From: Bryobacteraceae bacterium
GTDB lineage: Bacteria > Acidobacteriota > Terriglobia > Bryobacterales > Bryobacteraceae
Length of the DNA: 32,087 bases
Direction of reading: 5' to 3'
Assembly (NCBI GenBank): GCA_025927575.1
Contig: JAICLJ010000039.1
Span: 1 to 32,087 of the forward strand
Shown here: one piece after another, positions 14,950-23,595 of the stretch
Position numbering within the stretch: the stretch's first letter is position 1
How the letters are laid out: the number at the start of each line of letters is the position of its first letter
Made by a program: the position numbers and the translations under genes
Notes under the pieces: generated by a model
The model's database searches: none
What the model was told of the DNA's origin: nothing
What the model saw: the letters and a program-made list of their open reading frames with translations, nothing else

Positions 14950-17321
14950 GCGGTCACGCTCCTTACTTTGCCCAAAGTTTCCAGAACCGCAGCCGGAGTC
15001 ATGGGCGTACGGCGCATGCGGACTCCAGTCGCGTTATAAAACGCATTCGCAATCGCGGCGGCGGTAGCCATGGTGGACGGCTCCCCGATCCCGCCCGCAT
15101 CGGTCGAACTCAGGCCAAGATAATTTTCGATCACGTGTATCTCGATCTTCGGTGTCTCCTGCGCGCCAATCACCTTGTAGAAATCGAGGTTGGGATTCAC
15201 CATCAAGCCCTTTTGCTTGTCGAGAATCCGGTTCTCGTAGAGAGCATAGGAGATGCCTTGCAACACTCCACCATTGATCTGGCTTTCGAGATGCAGCGGG
15301 TTCATGGGGCGGCCGCAATCCTGTACAGCGAGCGCGCGTTCCACGTGGATGTGCCCCATTTCAGTGTCGACCGAAATTTCGATGAAGTGTACGCCGCCAT
15401 AATTGAGCCGGCGTCCGACGTTCTTGTAGTCGGGGACGCGCTCAGCGCGAGCAGCCACCTCGGAGGTTCGCATTTTTGCGGCTGCGCGTTTGAAGGTCCA
15501 CGATTTGGACGAGTCGGATTTTGAGAGCACGTGCCCATCCTGCAGCACGAGGTCATCCGATGAAACATTCAAAGCGGGAGCGACAGATTTCAAAAACGCC
15601 AACTTCGCCCGATACGCCGCATTGCGCGCGGCAGGCGTAATGGAGGCGGTTGTGCAACTTCCTCCCGACGGCGGTCCTGCCGGATATTGCGTGTCGCCGA
15701 TGCGAATGCCGATGTCTTTTGGAGATAGGCCAAACTCTTCGGCGACAACTTGCGCCAGCACCGTCTTGATGCCGCCGCCGATGTCCTGCACGCCCGACAT
15801 CAGTTCGACCGAGCCGTCCTGATGGACGCGCACTTCCGCGCCCGAATCCATGTTGACGATGCGGTACCAAACCGCCTGCGCCACACCCATACCCCGCTTG
15901 ACAGGTCCAGGATCGGCGCCGGCTTTGTGCCGCTGGTCCCAGCCAAACTTCGCACGGCCGATGCGGCGCTCCACTCGCCGCGGCTCGAACTCGTCGTTCT
16001 TGTCGCGGAAATCGAGTGGATCTATCCCGAGCTTTTCCGCAAGTTCATCGATGCTTTGCTCGAGCGCGAAACATCCCTGCGGATGACCAGGAGCCCGGAA
16101 CGCGGCAGCCGGACCGCCGTTGATGAAAACGTCGTATTCCTGCGTGTGCACGTTCGGGCACTTATACATGTTGATGGCCGGCCCGGCGCAGCCCGCGCCT
16201 GTCCCGCAACCTGCCGTGCCATAACTCACAAGCTGGATGGCGGTGAGCGTGCCATCTTTTTTCGCGCCGATTTTCAGGCTCTGGTCCGAATCGGGCCGGT
16301 TGCCCACCGAGAGATGTTCCTGCTGGCGGTCGAGCATCAGCCAGACAGGCACGTCTGCCTTCTTCGAAAGGTGAGTGGCCACCACGCCGAAATTGCCGGC
16401 GCCGAATTTCGCGCCGAAACCGCCTCCCATATATTCGGTGATGACACGAACCTTGTTCTTCGGCAGGCTGAACAGATAAGCAAGCTCGTCGCGAACGGTC
16501 GAAGTCCCTTGCGTCGACGCATAGACCGTGAGCACGTCCGGTTTCCAATCCGCCACCACGCCATGTGTCTCAAGCGCCGAGTGCGTCTGCACCTGCGTTG
16601 TGTAGCGCGCCTCGACGACTTCCGCGGCATCCGCAAAGCCTTCATCGATATAACCGGCTTTGTGCTCGGCAGGGCCGCGTACATTGCCGGCCTGTGGAAC
16701 GTTCTCCGGGCCGCCACCGCCGCCGGCGGTACCCGCCTGATCGGCCGGGCCTGGATAGACGAGCGGCGCATCGTGCTTTCTCGCATCGTCGCGATCCACG
16801 ACGAACGACAGCACGTCGTATTTCACTTTCACCTTCAGCGCCGCTGCTCTCGCGAGCTGCGGCGAAACCGCCGCCACCGCCGCCACCGGTTGACCGGCGT
16901 ACCGGACAATCGGATATTTCGAAGGCAGTTCTTGTTTTGCGTCGCGGAGTTGGGCATTGCCGAGAACATGCTCAATCACATGCACGGCCTTGACGCCGGG
17001 CATCTTTTCCGCTTCCGTCGTATCTATAGAGATGATCTTCGCGTGCGGAACGCTGGCGTCGACGATCTGGGCGTACAGCATGCCAGGCAACCGGATGTCC
17101 GCCGTGTACTTACCCGCGCCGCTTACTTTCAGATTTCCATCCCACCGGGTCGCTCGCTTCCCGATCGCTTTCAATTGATCGTTCTCGGGTAGAGGCGGCG
17201 GCTCTTCAGCGGGAACCTCGACCTGCGCCTGGTGCAGGTCGCTGCCTTTGATTCCGACAGCCAGGGACTCGCTACGCTTCGGAACGTTTTCTTTCGAGTC
17301 ATCGACAAACTTCATCAGCAT
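14946..17321 (-). CDS. Molybdopterin-binding catalytic subunit, xanthine dehydrogenase/PaoC-like
   Basis: The 791-residue large subunit that carries the molybdenum cofactor. An a/b-hammerhead domain lies at about residues 55-180 and the Mo-binding domain fills the rest. Visible landmarks are the GGGFGAKFG cofactor loop near residue 300, an AAFRAPGHPQ block near 400, and the catalytic glutamate Glu747 in GGIGEPS near the C-terminus. A Gly-rich stretch (PADQAGTAGGGGG and following) near 205-220 looks like a linker insertion. There is no signal peptide, so export would rely on the Tat signal of the 2Fe-2S subunit. GAAGGAGG precedes the ATG, 18 bp after the 2Fe-2S gene. In E. coli PaoABC this subunit oxidises aromatic aldehydes; the substrate here is not known. 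Confidence 0.93.
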   Translation of the reverse strand: MLMKFVDDSKENVPKRSESLAVGIKGSDLHQAQVEVPAEEPPPLPENDQLKAIGKRATRWDGNLKVSGAGKYTADIRLPGMLYAQIVDASVPHAKIISIDTTEAEKMPGVKAVHVIEHVLGNAQLRDAKQELPSKYPIVRYAGQPVAAVAAVSPQLARAAALKVKVKYDVLSFVVDRDDARKHDAPLVYPGPADQAGTAGGGGGPENVPQAGNVRGPAEHKAGYIDEGFADAAEVVEARYTTQVQTHSALETHGVVADWKPDVLTVYASTQGTSTVRDELAYLFSLPKNKVRVITEYMGGGFGAKFGAGNFGVVATHLSKKADVPVWLMLDRQQEHLSVGNRPDSDQSLKIGAKKDGTLTAIQLVSYGTAGCGTGAGCAGPAINMYKCPNVHTQEYDVFINGGPAAAFRAPGHPQGCFALEQSIDELAEKLGIDPLDFRDKNDEFEPRRVERRIGRAKFGWDQRHKAGADPGPVKRGMGVAQAVWYRIVNMDSGAEVRVHQDGSVELMSGVQDIGGGIKTVLAQVVAEEFGLSPKDIGIRIGDTQYPAGPPSGGSCTTASITPAARNAAYRAKLAFLKSVAPALNVSSDDLVLQDGHVLSKSDSSKSWTFKRAAAKMRTSEVAARAERVPDYKNVGRRLNYGGVHFIEISVDTEMGHIHVERALAVQDCGRPMNPLHLESQINGGVLQGISYALYENRILDKQKGLMVNPNLDFYKVIGAQETPKIEIHVIENYLGLSSTDAGGIGEPSTMATAAAIANAFYNATGVRMRRTPMTPAAVLETLGKVRSVTA

Positions 17322-17339
17322 GCTTGTGAATCCTCCTTC

Positions 17340-17981
17340 TTATGCGCGTTTGGCGCCTGCGGCCGCCAGCGTTGCGTCAAACACCTTTGGATAGGTCCCA
17401 CAGCGGCATATATTTCCGCTCGTCGCCAGTTTCACGTCGGCCAATGTCGGATTCGGATTGCGCTCGAGCAAAGCGACACAACTAATCACCATGCCGGGCG
17501 TACAGAAACCGCATTGAAGAGCATCGTGCTCAACGAAAGCAGCCTGCACCGGATGCAATTCGCCGTTCTGGCTAAGCCCCTCGATGGTCGTGACTTTCCG
17601 GTTCTCCACATCGACAGCCAGCGTCATGCAGGAACATACCGGGGTCTTATCGAGCATGACCGTGCAGGCCGAGCACGAACCCCGGTCACAGACCACTTTC
17701 GTGCCCGTCAGCCCGAGTTCGTATCGGAGCGCGTCGGCTAGCGTCGTGCGCGGCTCTATCAGGAGCCGGTACGGCTTGCCGTTGATGTGAAGAGAAACCG
17801 GGACCCGATCCGGCCCAACGGTGGAAGCTTCCTTCGATTTGGCAACTTCTTTCGCGAACAGGTTGACTCCGTCGAGCACCGAAGCGCCGGCGGCGCCGAT
17901 ACCTGCCCCTTTCAGAAAGCCGCGTCTGGCGAGCCCGTGTTTGGAGACCTGCTCAGGCGCTTTTTCAGCATCTTTGGACAT
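17340..17981 (-). CDS. 2Fe-2S subunit with Tat signal, PaoA-like
   Basis: The small electron-transfer subunit, 213 residues. The N-terminus carries a twin-arginine signal (Arg19-Arg20, RRGFLKGAG, hydrophobic to about 37), as in E. coli PaoA (YagT), which places the whole complex in the periplasm. The plant-type ferredoxin cluster uses Cys98, Cys103, Cys106 and Cys118. The second cluster domain has Cys157, Cys160, Cys192 and Cys194 (CGFC and CRCG). It lies 16 bp after the XdhC-like gene, with GGAGG just before the ATG, and 18 bp before the Mo subunit gene. The Tat passenger is presumably folded and assembled with its partners before export. Confidence 0.93.
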   Translation of the reverse strand: MSKDAEKAPEQVSKHGLARRGFLKGAGIGAAGASVLDGVNLFAKEVAKSKEASTVGPDRVPVSLHINGKPYRLLIEPRTTLADALRYELGLTGTKVVCDRGSCSACTVMLDKTPVCSCMTLAVDVENRKVTTIEGLSQNGELHPVQAAFVEHDALQCGFCTPGMVISCVALLERNPNPTLADVKLATSGNICRCGTYPKVFDATLAAAGAKRA

Positions 17982-17997
17982 TCTGTCTGCGTCCTCC

Positions 17998-19164
17998 TTA
18001 GCCCGTAAGCGGACATGTTACTGAACGGTTGAAAAACTCGCGCTCCGCATCGTCGATAGAGCGCGGATGGAGAGGGCCGGCCTTTTCGCGGAGTCTGCCG
18101 CCCGCCCTCTGATTGATTACTGCTTGAATTTCGGCGATCACCGACAGCGCAATCTGTTCCGCGCCATCGGCGCCGGTGTCCAGTCCCATCGGGCTGTGCA
18201 TAGGCGCCAGAACCTGCTCCGGCTCGAGCCCGGCATCGCTGAGCAGAGATTCGGTGCGCTTCCGCGGACCGAGTAAACCCAGGTATGGCAGCGAATGCGA
18301 AGCAAGCGCGCGTAATGCCGCAAGATCCTGCGCATAGCTGTGGCTCATTAAAACGGCCGCCGTCCATTGGTCCGGCGCGATTCCGGCGAACGGATCGGAT
18401 TCGGAATTCACCATCACACAGTCAGCCGCAAACCGCTCGGCGCGAGCAAGATGAGAGCGGCCGTCAAGGACGATCACCTCATAGCCTAAAAACTTTGCGA
18501 GCTTTGCCATGGGCACGGCATCGTCACCCGCACCAAAGATCAGCAAGCGCAGCGATGGCAGAACCGGCTCCACGAACACATCGAGAGTTTCGCCGCTCGC
18601 CTCGCAGCTAAAAATCCGCGCGGAATGCTGTTCGAGCGCAAGCTGTGCTTCTCGCTCGATCATAGAAACCAGTTGAGAGCTTGCGATGTTAGTTAGGGTT
18701 TCTCCATTGGCGCGCCGCAGCCAGCGTTCGCCAAGCCGCGGATGCGATTGATCGTTGCCGCCAATCACAGTCGCGAGCGCCGCCGGTCGCCTCGTTAACC
18801 GTACTTCTTCCACGGCATCCAAAATGGGAATCGCTGTCTGTTCCAGCCGCTCGAGCAATACGTAGATGACACCGTTACAACCGAGACCAAACTCCTGCGT
18901 AATTTCACCTTCGCTGGTGGTGTCGTACCGGCGAAGGGCTGTTTTGCCGCCTTCCGTCAGCCACCAGGCTTTTTTCACGAGATCGGCTTCCAGACAGCCA
19001 CCGCTGACCGCTCCGCACCGCTTTCCGCCCGAAGTCAGCAGAAGCCGGGCGCCTGGCCTGCGATACGCGGAGCCGTGGATGCGAACGACCGACGCAAGAA
19101 TGCCGGATTCGCCTCGCGCGGACGCTTTCCTCCAGATCTCGCGGATTTGCTCAAGCTCCGTCAT
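17998..19164 (-). CDS. XdhC/CoxI family molybdenum cofactor maturation protein (PaoD-like)
   Basis: A 388-residue protein with the XdhC_CoxI domain at the N-terminus (GSAYRRPGAR at about 31-40, GAVSGGCLEADL with Cys57, EFGLGCNG with Cys96). The C-terminal XdhC Rossmann-like domain starts near residue 207 (LLIFGAGDDA). XdhC proteins bind molybdenum cofactor, promote its sulfuration and insert it into xanthine-oxidase-type enzymes; E. coli PaoD plays this part for PaoABC. Here it is the first gene of the operon, whereas paoD is last in E. coli. No ribosome binding site is obvious upstream of the ATG at 19164, and the promoter presumably lies in the 202-bp spacer to 19366, where nothing else was recognised. 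Confidence 0.92.
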   Translation of the reverse strand: MTELEQIREIWRKASARGESGILASVVRIHGSAYRRPGARLLLTSGGKRCGAVSGGCLEADLVKKAWWLTEGGKTALRRYDTTSEGEITQEFGLGCNGVIYVLLERLEQTAIPILDAVEEVRLTRRPAALATVIGGNDQSHPRLGERWLRRANGETLTNIASSQLVSMIEREAQLALEQHSARIFSCEASGETLDVFVEPVLPSLRLLIFGAGDDAVPMAKLAKFLGYEVIVLDGRSHLARAERFAADCVMVNSESDPFAGIAPDQWTAAVLMSHSYAQDLAALRALASHSLPYLGLLGPRKRTESLLSDAGLEPEQVLAPMHSPMGLDTGADGAEQIALSVIAEIQAVINQRAGGRLREKAGPLHPRSIDDAEREFFNRSVTCPLTG

Positions 19165-19366
19165 GAGTAACGGGTGGATTGTAGCTCAATTGAAACCTTC
19201 AGGTGAATTGGTTTACGGCTATCCTATGCTCTCCATTGTTGCGCTGTTTTTGAAAACGGGCGGCTGTGACGGGGCGAACTGGATTTTCCGAATGCCAGAG
19301 GTTCCTGATGAGGCCATGCGATTAGGTTTGCGTCCTGAAGGGGGCTGCCAAAGCCCATCCGGTACC

Positions 19367-19525
19367 TCAGCGAAAAAGACCAAGTAAATAGGCAATTACC
19401 AGGATCAGAACGATTGTCCCGAGGCCAATTCCAGCTCCTCCCCCGTAGCCGTAGCGACCGTACCCGTAATACCCGCCGCCCCCGCCTAGGAGCAGGATCA
19501 AGATAATGATGATAATGAGCGTCAT
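19367..19525 (-). CDS. Small two-helix membrane protein, DUF3309-like
   Basis: A 52-residue protein too short to stand out in a length-filtered scan. It begins with MTLIIIIILILLL, continues with a Gly/Tyr-rich loop (about residues 14-36, GGYYGYGRYGYGGG type) and ends with a second hydrophobic helix at about 37-51. That is the layout of the DUF3309-type hydrophobic peptides widespread in soil proteobacteria and acidobacteria. The ATG at 19525 is preceded by AGAGGCGGGG. It stands alone between the XdhC-like gene and the PIG-L gene, on the same strand as both. Function unknown; membrane stress peptide is a guess from relatives' behaviour. Confidence 0.75.
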   Translation of the reverse strand: MTLIIIIILILLLGGGGGYYGYGRYGYGGGAGIGLGTIVLILVIAYLLGLFR

Positions 19526-19619
19526 TTTTCCCCGCCTCTTTCCCTGTACTATATATCAGTCTGGGCAGGAAAGCTCGGCCGCGCGGCCTCGCCCGCGATT
19601 TCAGTCGACGCCATTCGCT

Positions 19620-20483
19620 CTATGGATGAAGCATGGGAAAGAGCTGGCGGATGCGGGCTTCATCCGGCTGCGAGCCATACTCGCAGATCTCGAAGGCTTC
19701 ATAGTATTTCGTGGCGTTCCCGATTTCGGGACCGTACCATTTGACCAATGAGGCGCGCACGGCGGGGCTAATCTTAGACGTTCTTTCCTTTTTCAGCCAT
19801 TCTTTGCGCTCCGTGTGATCTTTAGGCACTTCCGCCAACCTGCCATCAACCCATGGCAGCCAATCGTAGAACTGCGATTCGTGCGCATCCAGTGCATCAA
19901 TCTTCTGATCGATCACGTCATCGATCCTCACCGCGATATCCGGTTGGAAGGGATTGGGCCGCTGAAACCGATCCTCGTAATAGAGAAACACTGGATTTTT
20001 TCGCAACGCCGGCACATCGGGGGTCACCGACGGCACAACCACCATGTAGGCGGCGTCCTGCACTAAGACGCCGGTATACCGATGATCGGGATGATAGTCG
20101 TTCGGCCGCGGCGCCAGAACAACGTCGGCTTTCCAGGAGCGTATCTGGCGAATGATCTGCTCGCGAACTTCGAGCGTCGGCAACAACTGCCCATCGTGGT
20201 TGTCCAGAACAACATAATCGATGCCGAGCCGACGTCCCGATTCTTTTGCTTCCTTTAGCCGCCGTGCAGCAAGCTCGGGTCCGTGCATCGTCTCGTGCCC
20301 GGCATCGCCATTGGTCACCGACACGAACCTGACGGCGTAACCCATCTTCGCAAAAAGCGCGGCAGTTCCCGCCGCTCGAATGTCGCAATCGTCCGGATGC
20401 GCTCCGAAGGCAATCACACGAATTTTGTTATTTTGTCCAAGCATGATAGTGGCAGCAGTCAAAAGCAGTAAAACTATTTTCAT
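19620..20483 (-). CDS. PIG-L family deacetylase, exported
   Basis: A 287-residue LmbE/PIG-L zinc-dependent N-deacetylase. The N-terminus is a Sec signal peptide (about residues 1-16, cleaved near GQ). The metal site is visible as His29-Pro-Asp31-Asp32 (AHPDD) and His131-Pro-Asp-His134 (HPDH), with the HDGQL segment at about 96-100. Family members remove acetyl groups from N-acetylglucosamine-containing substrates such as glycolipids, mycothiol precursors or oligosaccharides. Export suggests an extracytoplasmic glycan substrate. It is a single-gene unit followed by a 116-bp spacer to the small membrane protein gene, with no recognised site. Confidence 0.9.
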   Translation of the reverse strand: MKIVLLLLTAATIMLGQNNKIRVIAFGAHPDDCDIRAAGTAALFAKMGYAVRFVSVTNGDAGHETMHGPELAARRLKEAKESGRRLGIDYVVLDNHDGQLLPTLEVREQIIRQIRSWKADVVLAPRPNDYHPDHRYTGVLVQDAAYMVVVPSVTPDVPALRKNPVFLYYEDRFQRPNPFQPDIAVRIDDVIDQKIDALDAHESQFYDWLPWVDGRLAEVPKDHTERKEWLKKERTSKISPAVRASLVKWYGPEIGNATKYYEAFEICEYGSQPDEARIRQLFPMLHP

Positions 20484-20599
20484 TGATCAGAACCTCCCGC
20501 AGTCACAGCGGCATGTTCGATCATACTCCGAGCCGTTGGTTGAGAGGGCTGGGAGACGGAGTTCATATGGTGTCCTCCATCGTCAAAGTTCATCGAATT

Positions 20600-20857
20600 T
20601 CACAATTGCCCCCGGCGGCGAGATCTAAGTCGTACGTACCAGTGCTCGAGGACCGTGTAGATAAGAGCCGCGCACGCTGCGGCTAGCCCATTCGTGATGC
20701 TTGACTTAATGATGCTTGATCCGACAGGCTTCACGAAAATTATCGGCAAGTCAAACAGGATTCCAAGGATAAAGAACGGAATTCCAAAATAAATTATATT
20801 TCTCCGAACGCGCCGCGCAAATGAAATCGGACAATTTCGAGTGTCGCTCTGGGCCAT
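20600..20857 (-). CDS. Small membrane protein with two predicted helices, function unknown
   Basis: An 85-residue basic protein with a hydrophobic stretch at about residues 22-45 (YFGIPFFILGILF type), a second at about 52-70, and a C-terminal Arg-rich tail. Its ATG at 20857 lies 10 bp after the stop of the DUF1080 gene, so it is probably co-transcribed with it. The longer in-frame version would overlap that gene by 65 bases and is not preferred. No ribosome binding site is clear. I do not recognise a family. Confidence 0.5.
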   Translation of the reverse strand: MAQSDTRNCPISFARRVRRNIIYFGIPFFILGILFDLPIIFVKPVGSSIIKSSITNGLAAACAALIYTVLEHWYVRLRSRRRGQL

Positions 20858-20867
20858 TTTGATTCGC

Positions 20868-21506
20868 TCACGGCAGGACGGCGATCCGGAGATTCCGAAA
20901 ATCCACGTGGCTCTCGTGCCCGAGCAGCGCAATATGGCCCGATTTTCTCTGCAACCCCTGATGCAGTTTAAGAGTTTCCGGGTCTTGAATCAGATCGAGA
21001 TTCACATCGAGAATGGCGACGCCATTCAGCCGAACGGCGATGTGGCGGCCATCCGCGCGAATCTCTTCCCGGTTCCATACCCCAGGCGGTTTCAGAAATC
21101 CGGTTCGAGCGGGCCATACGTCGTAGAGGGAGCCTTGATACTGCTCGGGCTTCAACTTTTGCGGTCCGTACAGTGGCCCAGTCTGGTCCAGAATTTGAAT
21201 TTCCATGCCCACTTTGGATGTCTGCCCCACGCGCGGGACCCTGATGCCAATGCCATTATTAGAGTCCGCCTCCAATCGGAACTCAAACTGAAAGATGAAG
21301 TTTGCGTATTCTTTTTCCGTCATCAATTTCTGGCCGCCGTTCGCGGGGCATATCAACAGTCCGTCGTGTACAAGAAAACCCGGTCCTTGTTTGTTCACAA
21401 TGAACCAACCGTCCAGCGATTTCCCGTCAAACAGCGGTACGAAATTTTGAGCAACTGCACAGGAAGCAAGCAGCAACGCGAGTATCGCGCCATGCAAAAA
21501 AGCCAT
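20868..21506 (-). CDS. DUF1080 (3-keto-disaccharide hydrolase family) exported protein
   Basis: A 212-residue protein with a Sec signal peptide (residues 1-19, cleaved near AVAQ). The whole mature part is a DUF1080 concanavalin-like beta-sandwich, beginning with the hallmark FVPLFDGKSLDGW at about 22-34 and including NNGIGIRV near 83-90 and MEIQILD near 100. Characterised members hydrolyse 3-keto-glycosides, the products of GMC-type glucoside 3-dehydrogenases. This gives a functional link to the GMC/subunit 3 pair at 4191-6640, although the genes are 14 kb apart. Many DUF1080 proteins remain uncharacterised, so the activity is inferred from the family. It leads a probable two-gene unit with the small membrane protein. 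Confidence 0.88.
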   Translation of the reverse strand: MAFLHGAILALLLASCAVAQNFVPLFDGKSLDGWFIVNKQGPGFLVHDGLLICPANGGQKLMTEKEYANFIFQFEFRLEADSNNGIGIRVPRVGQTSKVGMEIQILDQTGPLYGPQKLKPEQYQGSLYDVWPARTGFLKPPGVWNREEIRADGRHIAVRLNGVAILDVNLDLIQDPETLKLHQGLQRKSGHIALLGHESHVDFRNLRIAVLP

Positions 21507-21596
21507 TCCCTACAAGATAGATGATTCGGCATGCAACCCCCGGCTCTCGGGCCGCACGTGCACAGCTCCTACACGCACCGTGTTGTTTGTAGGGGT

Positions 21597-21608
21597 GAGA
21601 CATGTCTC
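21597..21608. repeat. Perfect 12-bp palindrome in the divergent spacer
   Basis: GAGACATGTCTC is a perfect palindrome about 70 bp upstream of the PhyH start. Flanking bases extend it as a weaker imperfect repeat (GGGGT on one side, GTCC on the other). It may be the core of a dispersed hairpin repeat or an operator. Nothing else was recognised between 21507 and 21675. Confidence 0.4.
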
Positions 21609-21675
21609 GTCCGCATACCTTAAGAGATGTTCATCGCGTGGGCGTGAATCGCTAGATTGGGTATAGACTTTTTTC

Positions 21676-22449
21676 ATGACGCAACCGGAGTTGCATCAAC
21701 TCGACGAGCAGGGCTATGTCGTTCTCGAGCGTTTCATGCCGGACGAGTTTCTCCAGGCGCTGCGCCGGCGGATCGAAGAGCTGTACCAGCAAGAGGGTGA
21801 AAACGCGGGAAGCGAATTTCGCCAGGAGCCGCACGCGCGCAGGCTGGCGAATCTGGTCGATAAGGGCGAAGTATTTCAACAACTCATTGCCACGCCCCGC
21901 GTTCTCGAACTCGTTGGCCATGTACTGGGGCTTCGATTTAAACTCAGCAGCCTGAATGCGCGATCGGCGGACCCGCATTCGGCCGAGGCGCAGCCTCTAC
22001 ACTGCGACGCGGGAGCCTTGCCGGATGAGAACGGCTACTGCGTGTGCAACACCATTTGGCTGCTCGACGATTTTACGCCGGAGAACGGATCGACGCGAAT
22101 CGTACCGGGCACGCATAAGTCGGGCCGGTTCCCGCAAGACGTGCTCGGCGATCCGTTCGCTCCGCACGGGGACGAGATCGTCGTGCTCGCGCCCGCGGGA
22201 AGCGTCGTCGTAATGAACACGCATGCCTGGCATGGCGGCACGGCCAACCACACGGACACCCCCAGACGAGTAATTCACTCGTTCTATTGCCGGTGGGATA
22301 AACCGCAGCAGCAGTATCAAAAACGCCTGTTACGGCCGGAAACGCAAGCCGCCTTATCGCCCGAACTGCGATGCCTGCTTGCGCTGGACGATCCGATGAA
22401 TGACGAGCTGTGCGCAAGGACCACGAGCATGAGCGGGTTCATGAAATAG
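21676..22449 (+). CDS. Phytanoyl-CoA dioxygenase (PhyH) family oxygenase
   Basis: A 257-residue Fe(II)/2-oxoglutarate-dependent dioxygenase. The iron site is His109-x-Asp111 (LHCDAG) and His186 (WHGGTAN), with Arg197 or Arg198 positioned to bind 2-oxoglutarate. The ENGSTRIVPGTHKSG block at 137-150 is typical of the bacterial PhyH group, which hydroxylates small molecules in natural-product or compatible-solute pathways rather than phytanoyl-CoA. It is cytoplasmic, stands alone on the plus strand and converges on the alcohol dehydrogenase gene with 15 bp between the stops. The substrate is unknown. Confidence 0.9.
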   Translation: MTQPELHQLDEQGYVVLERFMPDEFLQALRRRIEELYQQEGENAGSEFRQEPHARRLANLVDKGEVFQQLIATPRVLELVGHVLGLRFKLSSLNARSADPHSAEAQPLHCDAGALPDENGYCVCNTIWLLDDFTPENGSTRIVPGTHKSGRFPQDVLGDPFAPHGDEIVVLAPAGSVVVMNTHAWHGGTANHTDTPRRVIHSFYCRWDKPQQQYQKRLLRPETQAALSPELRCLLALDDPMNDELCARTTSMSGFMK

Positions 22450-22464
22450 GTCGTGGCGCAGGCT

Positions 22465-23466
22465 CTACGGCCTGACACTCAACACTCCCGCCCCCTCGAA
22501 GCCATCGTGCTTCAACGCAGACAGCGCTCGATTGGCCTCGGCCAGCGCAAAGACTTCAATATGGGTTTTTACGCCTGCCTTCTGCGCGACTTCCAGAAAA
22601 TCTTCTCCGTCCTGCCTCGTGTTGTTGCGAACGCTGCGAACGACGCGCTCGTAATAAAGGAGGTCGTACGGAAACGAGGGAATATCCGACATGTGAATAC
22701 CGCCCAACGTGAGCACGCCGCCGCGGTCAAGCGCGCGCAGCGCAGGTGGAACCAGCTCGCCGGCCGGAGCGAAGATGATGGAGCCGTCGAGCGCCGCGGG
22801 GATTTCGTCCGGTTGTGTGCCGGCCCACTTCGCTCCGAGTTCTAAAGCCAGATCGCAGTGGCGCTGCTCGCGGCTGCAGACATAAACTTCCAAGCCCCAG
22901 TAGCGGGCGATCTGAATGGCGATATGGGCGGCGGCGCCGAAACCATACAACCCGAGCTTTTGTCCTTTTGCGAGCCCCGTGACACGAAGGCACCGGAACC
23001 CGATGATGCCGGCACAGAGGAGCGGCGCGACTTCCAGATCTGTCATTTTTTCAGGGAGTTTGTAAATAAAATTCTCATCCGCAAGGGTGTATTCCGCATA
23101 GCCGCCGTCGACAGTGTAGCCGGTGAAGCCGGCATTTACGCACAGGTTCTCGCGCTGCGATACGCAGAAACGGCAGACGCCGCACGTGTGATGCAGCCAG
23201 GCGACACCCACGCGAGCCCCCGTCTGGAGCCGGTTCACGTTCGCGCCGCGCTCAACCACTTCTCCCACGATCTGATGACCGGGAATGATCGGCGATTTGC
23301 GAGGGGGCAGCTCGCCTTCGACGATGTGAAGATCCGTGCGGCAGATCCCGCAGGCGCTTACTCGAATCAGTACCTGCCCGGGACCCGGTTGCGGCGGCTC
23401 CGTATTTGCAAATACCAGCGGGCTCGAATCGATCGACATGGGCTGAGGCAGCAGGCAGGCTTTCAT
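22465..23466 (-). CDS. Zinc-dependent alcohol dehydrogenase
   Basis: A medium-chain NAD(P)-dependent alcohol dehydrogenase of 333 residues. Catalytic zinc ligands include Cys42 and His64 (GHQIVGEV), and the structural zinc site is Cys95, Cys98, Cys101 and Cys109. The Rossmann loop lies near residues 173-180 (GLYGFGAAAH). The overall pattern (PGHQIVGEV, HHTCGVCRFC, ENLC, GGYAEY) matches the AdhA-like subgroup common in soil bacteria, which oxidises primary alcohols or reduces aldehydes in the cytoplasm. It is a single-gene unit; downstream of it the PhyH gene converges. It has no obvious pathway partner in the window. Confidence 0.92.
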   Translation of the reverse strand: MKACLLPQPMSIDSSPLVFANTEPPQPGPGQVLIRVSACGICRTDLHIVEGELPPRKSPIIPGHQIVGEVVERGANVNRLQTGARVGVAWLHHTCGVCRFCVSQRENLCVNAGFTGYTVDGGYAEYTLADENFIYKLPEKMTDLEVAPLLCAGIIGFRCLRVTGLAKGQKLGLYGFGAAAHIAIQIARYWGLEVYVCSREQRHCDLALELGAKWAGTQPDEIPAALDGSIIFAPAGELVPPALRALDRGGVLTLGGIHMSDIPSFPYDLLYYERVVRSVRNNTRQDGEDFLEVAQKAGVKTHIEVFALAEANRALSALKHDGFEGAGVLSVRP

Positions 23467-23595
23467 GCGATCTACTGTAGCGCCGGCAAAAACGCAGCGT
23501 TATCGGAAGCCCACGGCGGTGAACAACAATCGCTCAGTTCGCAACGCCGCCGCAAAGCTTCGCAAGCCGCTGTCGTTTGTGTAAGGCGGCCCCTT

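Noticed and set aside
15750..17192. 480-codon plus-strand open frame
   Set aside because: It lies entirely opposite the Mo subunit gene, whose motifs are certain; it has no family pattern and is an antisense shadow of GC-rich coding DNA.
19163..19387. Plus-strand reading frame starting within the XdhC start codon region
   Set aside because: No ribosome binding site, no family pattern, and it runs antisense into the DUF3309-like gene.
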